Shown here one piece after another: positions 1 to 5,656 of a stretch of 6,774 bases of DNA (position 1 is the first letter of the stretch; every line of letters starts with the position of its first letter). The DNA comes from an uncultured Clostridiaceae bacterium (lineage in GTDB: Bacteria > Bacillota > Clostridia > Lachnospirales > Lachnospiraceae), in contig CAMWMT010000148.1 in assembly GCA_947175375.1 (NCBI GenBank), forward strand, positions 1 to 6,774. Reading direction: 5' to 3'. A model generated the notes under the pieces. That model did no database searches and was not told where the DNA came from. It worked only from the letters and a program-made list of their open reading frames with translations. The translations under genes and the position numbers were made by a program.

Positions 1-374
1 TTCTTCTGCTCATTTACATAAAATTCGCGTTTATTCACGCCGTCCGCGATTACGTCTTCCCCTAACTGTCCACGGCACAACTGATGGAGTACCAGACGTT
101 TTTCACCAGTATTGATTACTTCGCCGTTATAGAGCGCTTCGTATTTTTCCGTAAGCTGCGCCTCTTCTGCCAGTTTCGCAAGAACAGCCAGGATCTTGTC
201 ATCTACTGATTTCGCTCCATAATTATAAGCAAGTCCACATGCCATCGGCACGCAGTATTTCTTTACACGCTCTGCCCCATTTTCGCCGGACATCACTTCT
301 GCGAGGTCTACACGTTCTACCTCCTGAAGTTCTTTGTATGAAGCAAGTGTGTCTAAATTGTTCCATGAAATCAT
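1..374 (-). CDS. pgi: Glucose-6-phosphate isomerase, N-terminal part (truncated by window edge)
   Basis: Cytoplasmic enzyme interconverting glucose-6-phosphate and fructose-6-phosphate in glycolysis and gluconeogenesis. I translated the minus strand from the ATG at 374-372. It gives 124 open codons running off the left edge, beginning MISWNNLDTLASYKEL. Residues 81-101 contain LYNGEVINTGEKRLVLH, which aligns with the PGI family block known from E. coli as NGEKIN.TE.RAVLH, just before the sugar-phosphate-binding domain. The family is about 450-550 residues, so roughly three quarters of the gene lies outside the window. A strong AAAGGAGGAA ribosome binding site at 390-381 fixes the start, and an extended -10 promoter lies further upstream. 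metY precedes it on the same strand with a 107-bp gap and no clear terminator, so some read-through is possible. The family call is confident, but the catalytic residues are not visible here. Confidence 0.88.
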   Translation of the reverse strand, partial: MISWNNLDTLASYKELQEVERVDLAEVMSGENGAERVKKYCVPMACGLAYNYGAKSVDDKILAVLAKLAEEAQLTEKYEALYNGEVINTGEKRLVLHQLCRGQLGEDVIADGVNKREFYVNEQK

Positions 375-417
375 CGCAGATTCCTCCTTTAATTAAGTAT
401 TCTTGTAATTATTACCT

Positions 418-446
418 ATCATACCATAAAAAAGGATGTGACGCAA
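418..446 (-). promoter_or_regulatory. Candidate pgi promoter with extended -10
   Basis: On the minus strand a TTGCGT -35 (446-441) is followed, after 17 bases, by TATGAT (423-418), preceded by TG in the extended -10 position. A 5-bp hairpin-capable dyad GCAAA-TAG-TTTGC (443-455) overlaps the -35 and could be an operator half-site pair or simply chance. The predicted start lies about 35-40 bases upstream of the pgi ATG, leaving a short leader with the ribosome binding site at 390-381. This is by motif only. Confidence 0.55.
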
Positions 447-481
447 ATAGTTTGCCTGTCCGGTAAGGATAAACTGCCGAT

Positions 482-1795
482 TTATTTCACTGCTTCAAAT
501 GCTGCATCCAGCGCCGCAATCAGGTCTTCCACTTTCTCAATACCGATGGAGAGACGGATGGTATTCGGCCGGATACCCTGATCCAGCAGTTCTTCTTCCG
601 TGCACTGGCTGTGGGTCGTGGTCGCGGGATGGATGACCAGGGATTTTACATCTGCTACATTTGCCAGCAGGGAGAAGATCGCCAGGTTGTCAATAAAGGT
701 CTGGGCTGTCTTCGCGTCTCCCTTGATCTCAAAGGTGAAGATCGAGCCTCCGCCGTTCGGCAAATATCTCTGATACAGCTCGTGGCTCTGTTCGCTCTCC
801 AGCGACGGATGATGTACTGCTTCTACCTGCGGATGCTTTGACAGATATTGCACGATCTTCAGCGCGTTGCTCACATGGCGTTCTACGCGCAGCGACAGGG
901 TCTCCAGTCCCTGAAGGAAGATAAATGCATGGAACGGAGAAAGGGTAGCCCCGGTATCACGCAGGATGACCGCACGGATATAGGTCACAAAAGCGGCTGC
1001 CCCCACTGCGTCAGAGAAGGATACTCCATGATAGCTTGGGTTCGGATCGGAGATCCACGGATATTTCCCTGCTGCCTTCCAGTCAAAATTGCCGCTGTCG
1101 ATAATCACGCCGCCGATAGCAGTACCATGTCCTCCGATAAACTTTGTCGCAGAATGAACCACGATGTCTGCGCCGTACTCGATGGGGCGGACCAGATATG
1201 GTGTCGCAAAGGTGGAATCCACTACCAGCGGAATCTGATGCTTATGCGCGACCTCTGCAATCGCTTCCAGATCCACCAGATTGGAATTGGGATTTCCCAG
1301 AGTCTCTACGAAGATCGCTTTCGTATTTTCCTGAATCGCCGCCTCAAAGGAACCTTCCACTTCCGGGTCTGCAAATGTAGTCGTGATGCCGTTGGTAAGA
1401 GGCAGGGTATGCGCCAGCAGGTTATAGGTCCCGCCATAGATCGTCTTGGACGCTACAATATGCTCGCCGGACTTTGCCAGCGCCTGGAACGTATAAGAGA
1501 TGGCTGCTGCTCCGGAAGCCACCGCCAGCGCTGCCACGCCGCCTTCCAGGGACGCGATCCTCTGCTCGAAGATATCCTGTGTCGGGTTTGTCAGCCTTCC
1601 GTAGATATTTCCTGCATCCTTCAGGCTAAAACGATCTGCTGCATGCTGAGAGTCATGGAACACATATGAGGTGGACGCATAGATCGGAACTGCTCTTGCA
1701 TCCGTGACCGGGTCTGCCTGTTCCTGTCCGATATGTAACTGCCTGGTCTCAAAACCCCAGTTTTTGGAATCCTTAATATTATTCTTATCTGCCAT
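482..1795 (-). CDS. metY: O-acetylhomoserine sulfhydrylase (O-acetylhomoserine aminocarboxypropyltransferase)
   Basis: PLP enzyme of the Cys/Met-metabolism family (fold type I). It joins O-acetylhomoserine with sulfide to give homocysteine and acetate, the direct-sulfhydrylation route to methionine, in the cytoplasm. The 437 residues match the usual MetY length (about 425-440). Visible motifs are YGRLTNPT at 65-72 (phosphate and active-site Tyr/Arg of the neighbouring subunit), SGAAA around 94-98, the ring-stacking Tyr120 in TIYGGTY, Asp193 in VVDSTFATPY contacting the pyridine nitrogen, the Schiff-base Lys218 in HSATKFIGGHG, and SLVIHPATTTHSQ from 385 with Arg414 in RLSIGIE for the substrate carboxylate. 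The long insert around residues 235-260 favours MetY over the shorter MetB/MetC/MGL enzymes. The ATG at 1795-1793 has AGGAGG 8 bases upstream. It lies downstream of an ECF S gene but is separated from it by a terminator. No SAM-sensing leader is visible. Confidence 0.95.
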   Translation of the reverse strand: MADKNNIKDSKNWGFETRQLHIGQEQADPVTDARAVPIYASTSYVFHDSQHAADRFSLKDAGNIYGRLTNPTQDIFEQRIASLEGGVAALAVASGAAAISYTFQALAKSGEHIVASKTIYGGTYNLLAHTLPLTNGITTTFADPEVEGSFEAAIQENTKAIFVETLGNPNSNLVDLEAIAEVAHKHQIPLVVDSTFATPYLVRPIEYGADIVVHSATKFIGGHGTAIGGVIIDSGNFDWKAAGKYPWISDPNPSYHGVSFSDAVGAAAFVTYIRAVILRDTGATLSPFHAFIFLQGLETLSLRVERHVSNALKIVQYLSKHPQVEAVHHPSLESEQSHELYQRYLPNGGGSIFTFEIKGDAKTAQTFIDNLAIFSLLANVADVKSLVIHPATTTHSQCTEEELLDQGIRPNTIRLSIGIEKVEDLIAALDAAFEAVK

Positions 1796-1840
1796 TTTTA
1801 TTTCCTCCTGATGATTATAATCTGTTTTTGAACTGTATTC

Positions 1841-1869
1841 ATACTAACACAGTAGGATTTGTTTGTCTA
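1841..1869 (-). promoter_or_regulatory. Candidate metY promoter
   Basis: On the minus strand TAGACA (1869-1864; five of six bases match TTGACA) is separated by 17 bases from TAGTAT (1846-1841; four of six match). It lies between the upstream terminator and the metY ribosome binding site, giving a predicted leader of about 40 bases. That leader is too short for a SAM riboswitch or T-box. The same TAGTAT -10 recurs at the lysR promoter. Confidence 0.5.
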
Positions 1870-1875
1870 ATACAC

Positions 1876-1919
1876 AAAAAAAATATCTGGTTATAGATTC
1901 AGTCTATAACCAGATATTT
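1876..1919 (-). terminator. Intrinsic terminator of the ECF S-component gene
   Basis: A perfect 17-bp inverted repeat (1881-1897 with 1903-1919) encloses a 5-base loop TTCAG. In minus-strand transcription it is followed at once by eight Ts (1883-1876, overlapping the foot of the stem). It begins one base after the TAA of the ECF gene (1923-1921). The T-tract is on one side only, so it terminates minus-strand transcription and isolates metY from the upstream gene. The stem is AT-rich but long. Confidence 0.93.
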
Positions 1920-1920
1920 A

Positions 1921-2457
1921 TTATGAAAATGCCTTTGCTTCCTGTGCAATTCGGCGGATATCCGGAACCGTCATCAATATCGGATATAACAAAAGTCCGA
2001 TCACCAGACCGCTAATCCCTTGAATAAGATTGGCCGGCACGCTTGCCGCGGATGCTGCCGCGCCATAGATCAGGGACTCACACAGGAAATATCCTCCGGC
2101 CACCAGGATGATATCTCCCACGCCGCCAAGCGCGACTGCTGCCAGACGGCTCTTTGCGCTCTTCCCAATTTTCTGGTAGAGAATCCCTGCAACAAATGCA
2201 ACCGCTCCTTTGATCACGAAAGTAATCGGGACATAGAAGAAATAACCTCCGAGCAGGTCTGCCATCGCGGAACCAATTCCTGCTGCCAGAAGTCCCCAGA
2301 CCGGGCCAAGGATCACTCCTGCAAGGATCACCACCCCATCACCTGGATGGATATATCCGCCTGTCCCGGGTGTCGGAATGCGGATCGACATGGTCGTAAC
2401 ACATGCAAATGCCGCAAAAAGCGCTGCCATGACTGTTTTTTTCACTCTGGATTCCAT
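1921..2457 (-). CDS. ECF transporter S component, substrate unassigned
   Basis: Membrane substrate-binding subunit of an energy-coupling-factor vitamin/cofactor importer. The 178 residues form about five to six hydrophobic segments (roughly 8-26, 42-66, 72-94, 105-127, 140-164), the usual S-component size. TM1 carries MAALFAAF, giving the AxxxA spacing (A11/A15, A12/A16) used to dock on the EcfT subunit. The block GYIHPGDGVVILAG (34-47) followed by GPVWGLLAAGIGSAMADL (51-68) and YVPITFVIKG (75-84) is the signature of the riboflavin-transporter-like S family (ECF-ribofla_trS type). That family includes members for several substrates, so the vitamin cannot be named. No EcfA, EcfA' or EcfT gene is nearby, so it presumably shares a module encoded elsewhere. 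The ATG at 2457 has AGAGAGG 8 bases upstream. A promoter lies at 2491-2518 and a terminator abuts the stop. Confidence 0.87.
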   Translation of the reverse strand: MESRVKKTVMAALFAAFACVTTMSIRIPTPGTGGYIHPGDGVVILAGVILGPVWGLLAAGIGSAMADLLGGYFFYVPITFVIKGAVAFVAGILYQKIGKSAKSRLAAVALGGVGDIILVAGGYFLCESLIYGAAASAASVPANLIQGISGLVIGLLLYPILMTVPDIRRIAQEAKAFS

Positions 2458-2490
2458 AGTTTATACCTCTCTTCCCTGTCAATGGAGCCT

Positions 2491-2518
2491 ATTATACAGC
2501 GATTCTGGATGGTGTTAA
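2491..2518 (-). promoter_or_regulatory. Promoter of the ECF S-component gene
   Basis: On the minus strand TTAACA (2518-2513; five of six match) is followed after 16 bases by a consensus TATAAT (2496-2491), about 34 bases before the ATG. A 6-bp inverted repeat CTGGAT/ATCCAG (2505-2510 and 2521-2526) surrounds the -35 element. Upstream are two direct repeats listed separately. Confidence 0.65.
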
Positions 2519-2521
2519 ATA

Positions 2522-2556
2522 TCCAGTTTTTGAAATATTGACCAGTCCAGTTTTGA
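2522..2556 (-). repeat. Direct repeat pair upstream of the ECF promoter (candidate operator)
   Basis: On the minus strand TCAAAACTGGA (2556-2546) and TCAAAAACTGGA (2533-2522) are repeated 24 bases apart, just upstream of the -35 of the ECF gene. Both sit in the gap after the lysR stop codon. Spacing near two helical turns and placement next to the -35 suit an activator or repressor binding site. The regulator is unknown; the adjacent LysR protein is a candidate by position only. Confidence 0.4.
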
Positions 2557-2560
2557 GAGA

Positions 2561-3481
2561 TCAGGAAATATGCAGATAGCGCTTCAACTCTTCCATATAC
2601 AGTCCTCCGATCTGACTCAGGATTGTATTTTTCCTCGTCACATATCCAATCTCCATGACGCTGTTTTGATTGTACTCATCATCCTCAAAGGGTACGGTAA
2701 GATAATCATTTCCGTTCAGTTCTTCACAGATGATCCCGGAGCAGAGTGTATAGCCATTCAGTCCTCTCATCAGGTTCAGCATGGTGGCTCGGTCATTGGC
2801 CCGAATCATCTGCGAATATTCACTGGTAGACAGGATCTCCTCCGCAAGATAAAAGGAACTGTTGTCTCCCTGTTCAAAAGCCAGGCAGGGATAATCCCTG
2901 AGCTGTTCAAAAGAGATGGAATTCTCCTTTGCCAGCGGATGCCCCTTCCAGATATATACATAAGCCTGGCAGTTGATCAGGTGATGGAATTCCAGACCGG
3001 CAGAGTTCAAAAGCTTCAACATGGATTTCCGGTTAAAATCACACAGATAGAGGATTCCGATCTCACTTTTCATTGTGCTGACATCGCTGATCACCTCTGC
3101 CGTCTTCGTCTCCCGGATGGCAAATTCGTATTTGGACATATCGAACTGCTTTGCCATATCCACAAATGCTTTTACTGCAAAGGAATAGTGCTGCGTGGAT
3201 ACTCCGAATTTCTTCTTATGGGAACCGCTTTTGCCGTATCTCTCCAGGATGTTTTCATATTGTCCGTAGAGCTGCTTGGCATGCAGCAGGAATTCCGTTC
3301 CGTCACTGGTCAGTGTAACGCCTCTCCCGCTTCGGTAAAACAGAGTGATACCCAACTCCTTTTCCAGCTCTTTGATGGCGCTGGTCAGGGATGGCTGCGA
3401 CATGTACAGTTGTTCTGCCGCCTTATTCAGAGACCTGGTCTCCGCAATGATGATCAGATAGCGCAGTTGTGTCAAAGTCAT
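2561..3481 (-). CDS. LysR-family transcriptional regulator
   Basis: DNA-binding regulator of 306 residues, the normal LTTR length. An N-terminal winged helix-turn-helix spans about 1-60. It includes LTQLRYLIIIAETRSLNKAA, a recognition region with MSQPSLTSAIKELEKELG (27-44), and LFYRSGRGVTLTSDG (47-61). A linker helix (about 62-88) leads to a periplasmic-binding-like effector domain (about 90-300) opening with FGVSTQHYSF (92-101). This class of clostridial LTTR occurs near amino-acid or sulfur genes, but the effector cannot be read from sequence. GGGAG (3493-3489) lies 7 bases before the ATG. It is divergent from threonine aldolase and co-directional with the ECF S gene 103 bp downstream. Either, or itself, could be a target. 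Dyads overlapping its own promoter suggest autoregulation. Confidence 0.95.
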   Translation of the reverse strand: MTLTQLRYLIIIAETRSLNKAAEQLYMSQPSLTSAIKELEKELGITLFYRSGRGVTLTSDGTEFLLHAKQLYGQYENILERYGKSGSHKKKFGVSTQHYSFAVKAFVDMAKQFDMSKYEFAIRETKTAEVISDVSTMKSEIGILYLCDFNRKSMLKLLNSAGLEFHHLINCQAYVYIWKGHPLAKENSISFEQLRDYPCLAFEQGDNSSFYLAEEILSTSEYSQMIRANDRATMLNLMRGLNGYTLCSGIICEELNGNDYLTVPFEDDEYNQNSVMEIGYVTRKNTILSQIGGLYMEELKRYLHIS

Positions 3482-3533
3482 TGATCTTCTCCCGTCCGCA
3501 TAGGTGTTTTCTTTTCTGGCATGGATAAATAAG

Positions 3534-3562
3534 ATACTATCATCATCTTCCTTTTATTTCAA
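3534..3562 (-). promoter_or_regulatory. lysR promoter
   Basis: On the minus strand TTGAAA (3562-3557) and TAGTAT (3539-3534) are 17 bases apart, upstream of the lysR ribosome binding site. The -35 lies inside an inverted-repeat cluster at 3543-3583. The match is good at -35 and moderate at -10. Confidence 0.6.
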
Positions 3563-3583
3563 CGGATTTCTGAAGATGAAATA
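3543..3583. repeat. Interleaved inverted repeats in the lysR/threonine aldolase intergenic region (candidate LysR operator)
   Basis: Two dyads overlap. TCATCTTC (3543-3550) pairs with GAAGATGA (3572-3579), and TATTTCA (3555-3561) pairs with TGAAATA (3577-3583). Together they cover the -35 of lysR and reach to within about 6 bases of the proposed -35 of the aldolase promoter. LTTRs usually bind dyads between divergent genes and repress themselves, so this is a plausible operator. Binding itself is inferred. Confidence 0.4.
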
Positions 3584-3588
3584 CAGAC

Positions 3589-3617
3589 TGTTCACTGTTC
3601 GTTTTAAGTGGTATAAT
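3589..3617 (+). promoter_or_regulatory. Threonine aldolase promoter with extended -10
   Basis: A consensus TATAAT (3612-3617) has TG at 3609-3610, making an extended -10. A weak -35 TGTTCA (3589-3594) lies 17 bases upstream. A short dyad TGGTA (3609-3613)/TACCA (3621-3625) straddles the -10, and CTGTTC is tandemly repeated at 3588-3593 and 3595-3600. The predicted leader is about 35-40 bases, ending in GAGGAG (3649-3654). Confidence 0.65.
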
Positions 3618-3661
3618 TACTACCATACATTTCAGAAAGAGAGACTACGAGGAGAAACTTT

Positions 3662-4699
3662 ATGATTCGATGGAATAACGACTACAACCGTGGCGCGCAT
3701 CCCGCGATCCTGCAGGCAATGGCAGAAACAAATGGCAACAGCTATCCGGGCTACGGGCTGGATGAATGGTGTGAACGGGCGAGCGCCGAGATCAAAAAAT
3801 ATCTGAACAACGATCATGCAGAGATCCATTTTATGCTGAGCGGCACACAGGTGAATTATACCGTGATCGCTGCAGCGCTTCGGCCTTATCAAGGCGTCAT
3901 CAGCGCTTCCACAGGGCACATCAACGTCCATGAGACCGGAGCGGTGGAAAATACCGGACACCGCATCCATGCTGTTCCCGGAAAAGATGGGAAACTGACG
4001 GCAGAGAAGATTGCCGCAGAAGCAGAAAAATACAGAAGCAGCGATATCCAGGAACATATCACCCAGCCGAAGATGGTATTTCTATCCTTCCCGTCAGAAT
4101 ATGGGACCATCTACTCCAGACAGGAGCTTCAGGATATCCGTAACGTCTGTGATACCTATGGCCTGTATCTGTATATAGATGGAGCCAGAATGGGTTATGG
4201 GCTTGGTTCGGACACCTGTGATGTCACTCTGGCTGATATTGCGGGCTTTGCAGATGCTTTCTATATCGGCGGAACCAAATGCGGCGCGCTCTTTGGAGAA
4301 GCAGTCGTACTGCTCCATGAGGACCTGAAAGATCATTTCCGAAGCTATATCAAGCAGAACGGCGCCATGCTGGCAAAGGGCTGGCTGCTCGGCCTGCAGT
4401 TCCATACCCTGTTCAAAGACGGCCTGTATTTTGAGATTACCCGCCATGCGTCCCAGGCAGCCATGAAGATCAGGGCAGCTTTTGAAGCAAGACAGATCCC
4501 GTTCTATTTTGAAAGCAGCACCAACCAGCAGTTTGTGATCCTGACGGATTCTCAGATGGAACAGATTGGGAAAAACCATATCTTTGAGTATGAACAAAAG
4601 CTTGATTCCGGGCAGCACGTGGTGCGGTTCTGTACCAGCTGGAGTACGAGGGATGAGGATGTGGACGTTCTGGTTTCCGACATTCAAGGACTTCCATAA
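3662..4699 (+). CDS. Low-specificity L-threonine aldolase (beta-eliminating lyase family)
   Basis: PLP-dependent fold type I enzyme that cleaves L-threonine or allo-threonine to glycine and acetaldehyde in the cytoplasm. The 345 residues match the family (about 330-360). Visible landmarks are the N-terminal NDYNRGAHP (6-14), SGTQVN (60-65) for the phosphate, INVHETGA (87-94) with the likely PLP-stacking His90, YIDGARMG (171-178) with Asp173 for the pyridine nitrogen and Arg176, and the Schiff-base Lys206 in GGTKCGALFGE. A C-terminal Arg in HVVRFCTSW suits substrate-carboxylate binding. The ATG has GAGGAG 7 bases upstream. It is divergent from lysR and monocistronic as far as seen; the long palindromic repeat begins 31 bases after its stop. 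Members of this family can act on other beta-hydroxy amino acids, so the natural substrate is not certain. Confidence 0.92.
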   Translation: MIRWNNDYNRGAHPAILQAMAETNGNSYPGYGLDEWCERASAEIKKYLNNDHAEIHFMLSGTQVNYTVIAAALRPYQGVISASTGHINVHETGAVENTGHRIHAVPGKDGKLTAEKIAAEAEKYRSSDIQEHITQPKMVFLSFPSEYGTIYSRQELQDIRNVCDTYGLYLYIDGARMGYGLGSDTCDVTLADIAGFADAFYIGGTKCGALFGEAVVLLHEDLKDHFRSYIKQNGAMLAKGWLLGLQFHTLFKDGLYFEITRHASQAAMKIRAAFEARQIPFYFESSTNQQFVILTDSQMEQIGKNHIFEYEQKLDSGQHVVRFCTSWSTRDEDVDVLVSDIQGLP

Positions 4700-4718
4700 T
4701 GCTTGCACCCAGGGCTGT

Positions 4719-4735
4719 CGGGAAACCCCGTCCCG
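4719..4735 (+). other. Small GC-rich hairpin after threonine aldolase
   Basis: CGGGA (4719-4723) can pair with TCCCG (4731-4735) around a 7-base loop, or CGGG (4719-4722) with CCCG (4727-4730). It has no T-tract, so it is not a standard intrinsic terminator. It overlaps the outer edge of the long palindrome, with which it would compete for pairing. Confidence 0.3.
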
Positions 4736-4882
4736 GCTGTATGATAAGCGCTCGTATGGAGTGTATCGGACAGTAAATCGGTTTTGTCCGTCTCAATCGG
4801 ACTTGAACGTTCGCCTGAGACGGACAAAACCGATTCACTGTCCGCTCCAATCCACACAGCGCTGCTTATCATACAGCCGGGA
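4731..4882. repeat. Long palindromic dispersed repeat, copy 1 (MITE-like or REP-like hairpin element)
   Basis: A 152-bp imperfect palindrome. The left arm is 4731-4795 and the right arm 4816-4882, around a ~20-base centre containing GAACGTTC (4805-4812). The outer 19 bp (4731-4749 with 4864-4882) pair perfectly. The inner 28 bp (4768-4795 with 4816-4843) pair with one mismatch. By hand alignment the arms differ by about five substitutions and two small indels (a 3-base and a 1-base gap). A 46-base stretch of the right arm recurs, reverse-complemented, at 6720-6765, so this is a repeated element and not a one-off terminator. No coding potential, transposase or clear target-site duplication is seen. 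Homology to copy 2 may extend outward to the TTTC at 4889-4892. It could be a non-autonomous mobile element, an RNase III-type RNA hairpin, or a factor-assisted bidirectional terminator. Confidence 0.85.
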
Positions 4883-4942
4883 CTGCAATTTCGGGCACCT
4901 ACACACTTTATATGTATATCTGAGCTCAGGAGGAAAAGAGAT

Positions 4943-5656
4943 ATGAGATATGTAATTTCTGACATTCACGGCTGCTACCGGGAATATATGGCGCTGCTTG
5001 AAAAACTTCAGTTGTCCGAAAATGACCATCTGTATATTCTGGGGGATGCAGTGGACAAGGGACCGGCGCCCATCAGAGTGATGAAGGATCTGATACACAG
5101 GAAAAATATCACTTATCTGCTTGGAAACCACGATTTTCTGTTCTGTTATTTTCTGGGAAAAAACGGGCTGGATCTGACAACGAAAAATCTGGCAGAATGT
5201 GATCCGGAGAATATCCGGGAATTCCAGGTCTGGCTGGAAGACGGAGGGATCACTACGGCAAAGCAGTATATGCGCCTGGCACCCAAAGAACGTGAGGAGA
5301 TCTGTACGTTTCTGGAAAATGCGGATTTTTACCATATAATCAAGGACACAGGAAAGACCTATGTCCTTGTACATGCCGGAATCGCAGGATTCAAAGAAGA
5401 GATTCCGCTGAAAGAATATCATCCGCTGGAACTGATCGCCACGCGTACCGACTATGAAAAAAGATATTATGAAGACCCTGACACCTTTGTGATCACTGGG
5501 CATACGCCGACGCCCTGCATCCGAAAAGACCAGCTGCCTGAAGGATATATGGGAAATGGCCACATCGCTATCGACTGCGGCTGTGTCTATGGCGGAAAAC
5601 TGGCTGCCTACTGTATTGAGACAGGAGAGATAATCTATGTAGAAGGACATCGCTGA
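4943..5656 (+). CDS. Serine/threonine phosphatase-like metallophosphoesterase (PPP family)
   Basis: Cytoplasmic dinuclear-metal phosphoesterase of 237 residues. All the core motifs are present in order: SDIHG (6-10; Asp7, His9), GDAVDKG (34-40; Asp35), LLGNHD (59-64; Asn62, His63), LVHAG (142-146; His144) and ITGHTPT (184-190; His187), with IDCGCVYGGKLAA near the C-terminus. WLEDGG (97-102) resembles the W..NGG block of PrpA/PrpE-like and ApaH-like bacterial PPP enzymes. The canonical GDxVDRG arginine is lysine here (Lys39). The substrate, whether phosphoprotein or a dinucleotide such as Ap4A, cannot be decided. AGGAGG (4928-4933) lies 9 bases before the ATG, and the catalytic motif starts at residue 6. 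An in-frame upstream ATG at 4784 would add 53 residues read through the palindromic repeat and is rejected. The gene is convergent with ribokinase. Confidence 0.9.
   Translation: MRYVISDIHGCYREYMALLEKLQLSENDHLYILGDAVDKGPAPIRVMKDLIHRKNITYLLGNHDFLFCYFLGKNGLDLTTKNLAECDPENIREFQVWLEDGGITTAKQYMRLAPKEREEICTFLENADFYHIIKDTGKTYVLVHAGIAGFKEEIPLKEYHPLELIATRTDYEKRYYEDPDTFVITGHTPTPCIRKDQLPEGYMGNGHIAIDCGCVYGGKLAAYCIETGEIIYVEGHR

Noticed and set aside
239..466. A 75-codon plus-strand frame over the pgi start
   Set aside because: It is antisense to the pgi N-terminus and its promoter, with no supporting signal.
848..1669. A 273-codon open frame on the plus strand, and a shorter one at 611-841, antisense to metY
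   Set aside because: They lie entirely opposite a strongly supported metY, show no family motifs, are rich in Cys, His and Arg as expected of antisense frames, and have no ribosome binding site that fits.
1814..1819. Consensus TATAAT (minus strand) just before metY
   Set aside because: Transcription from it would start inside the AGGAGG at 1804-1809, and no -35 is found at the right distance; the promoter at 1841-1869 fits better.
2570..3484. A 304-codon plus-strand frame opposite lysR
   Set aside because: It is the exact mirror of the LysR gene with no recognisable domain; the LysR reading has clear winged-helix motifs and a proper start.
4700..4942. A riboswitch upstream of the phosphatase
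   Set aside because: The structure is a near-perfect rod instead of a multi-branched aptamer, and it recurs upstream of an unrelated gene in inverted orientation.
4470..4965. Several overlapping short frames through the palindrome on both strands with near-identical arginine-rich peptides
   Set aside because: The similarity of the peptides (RLRRTKPI on both strands) is a direct consequence of the palindrome, not of protein coding; no ribosome binding sites support them.
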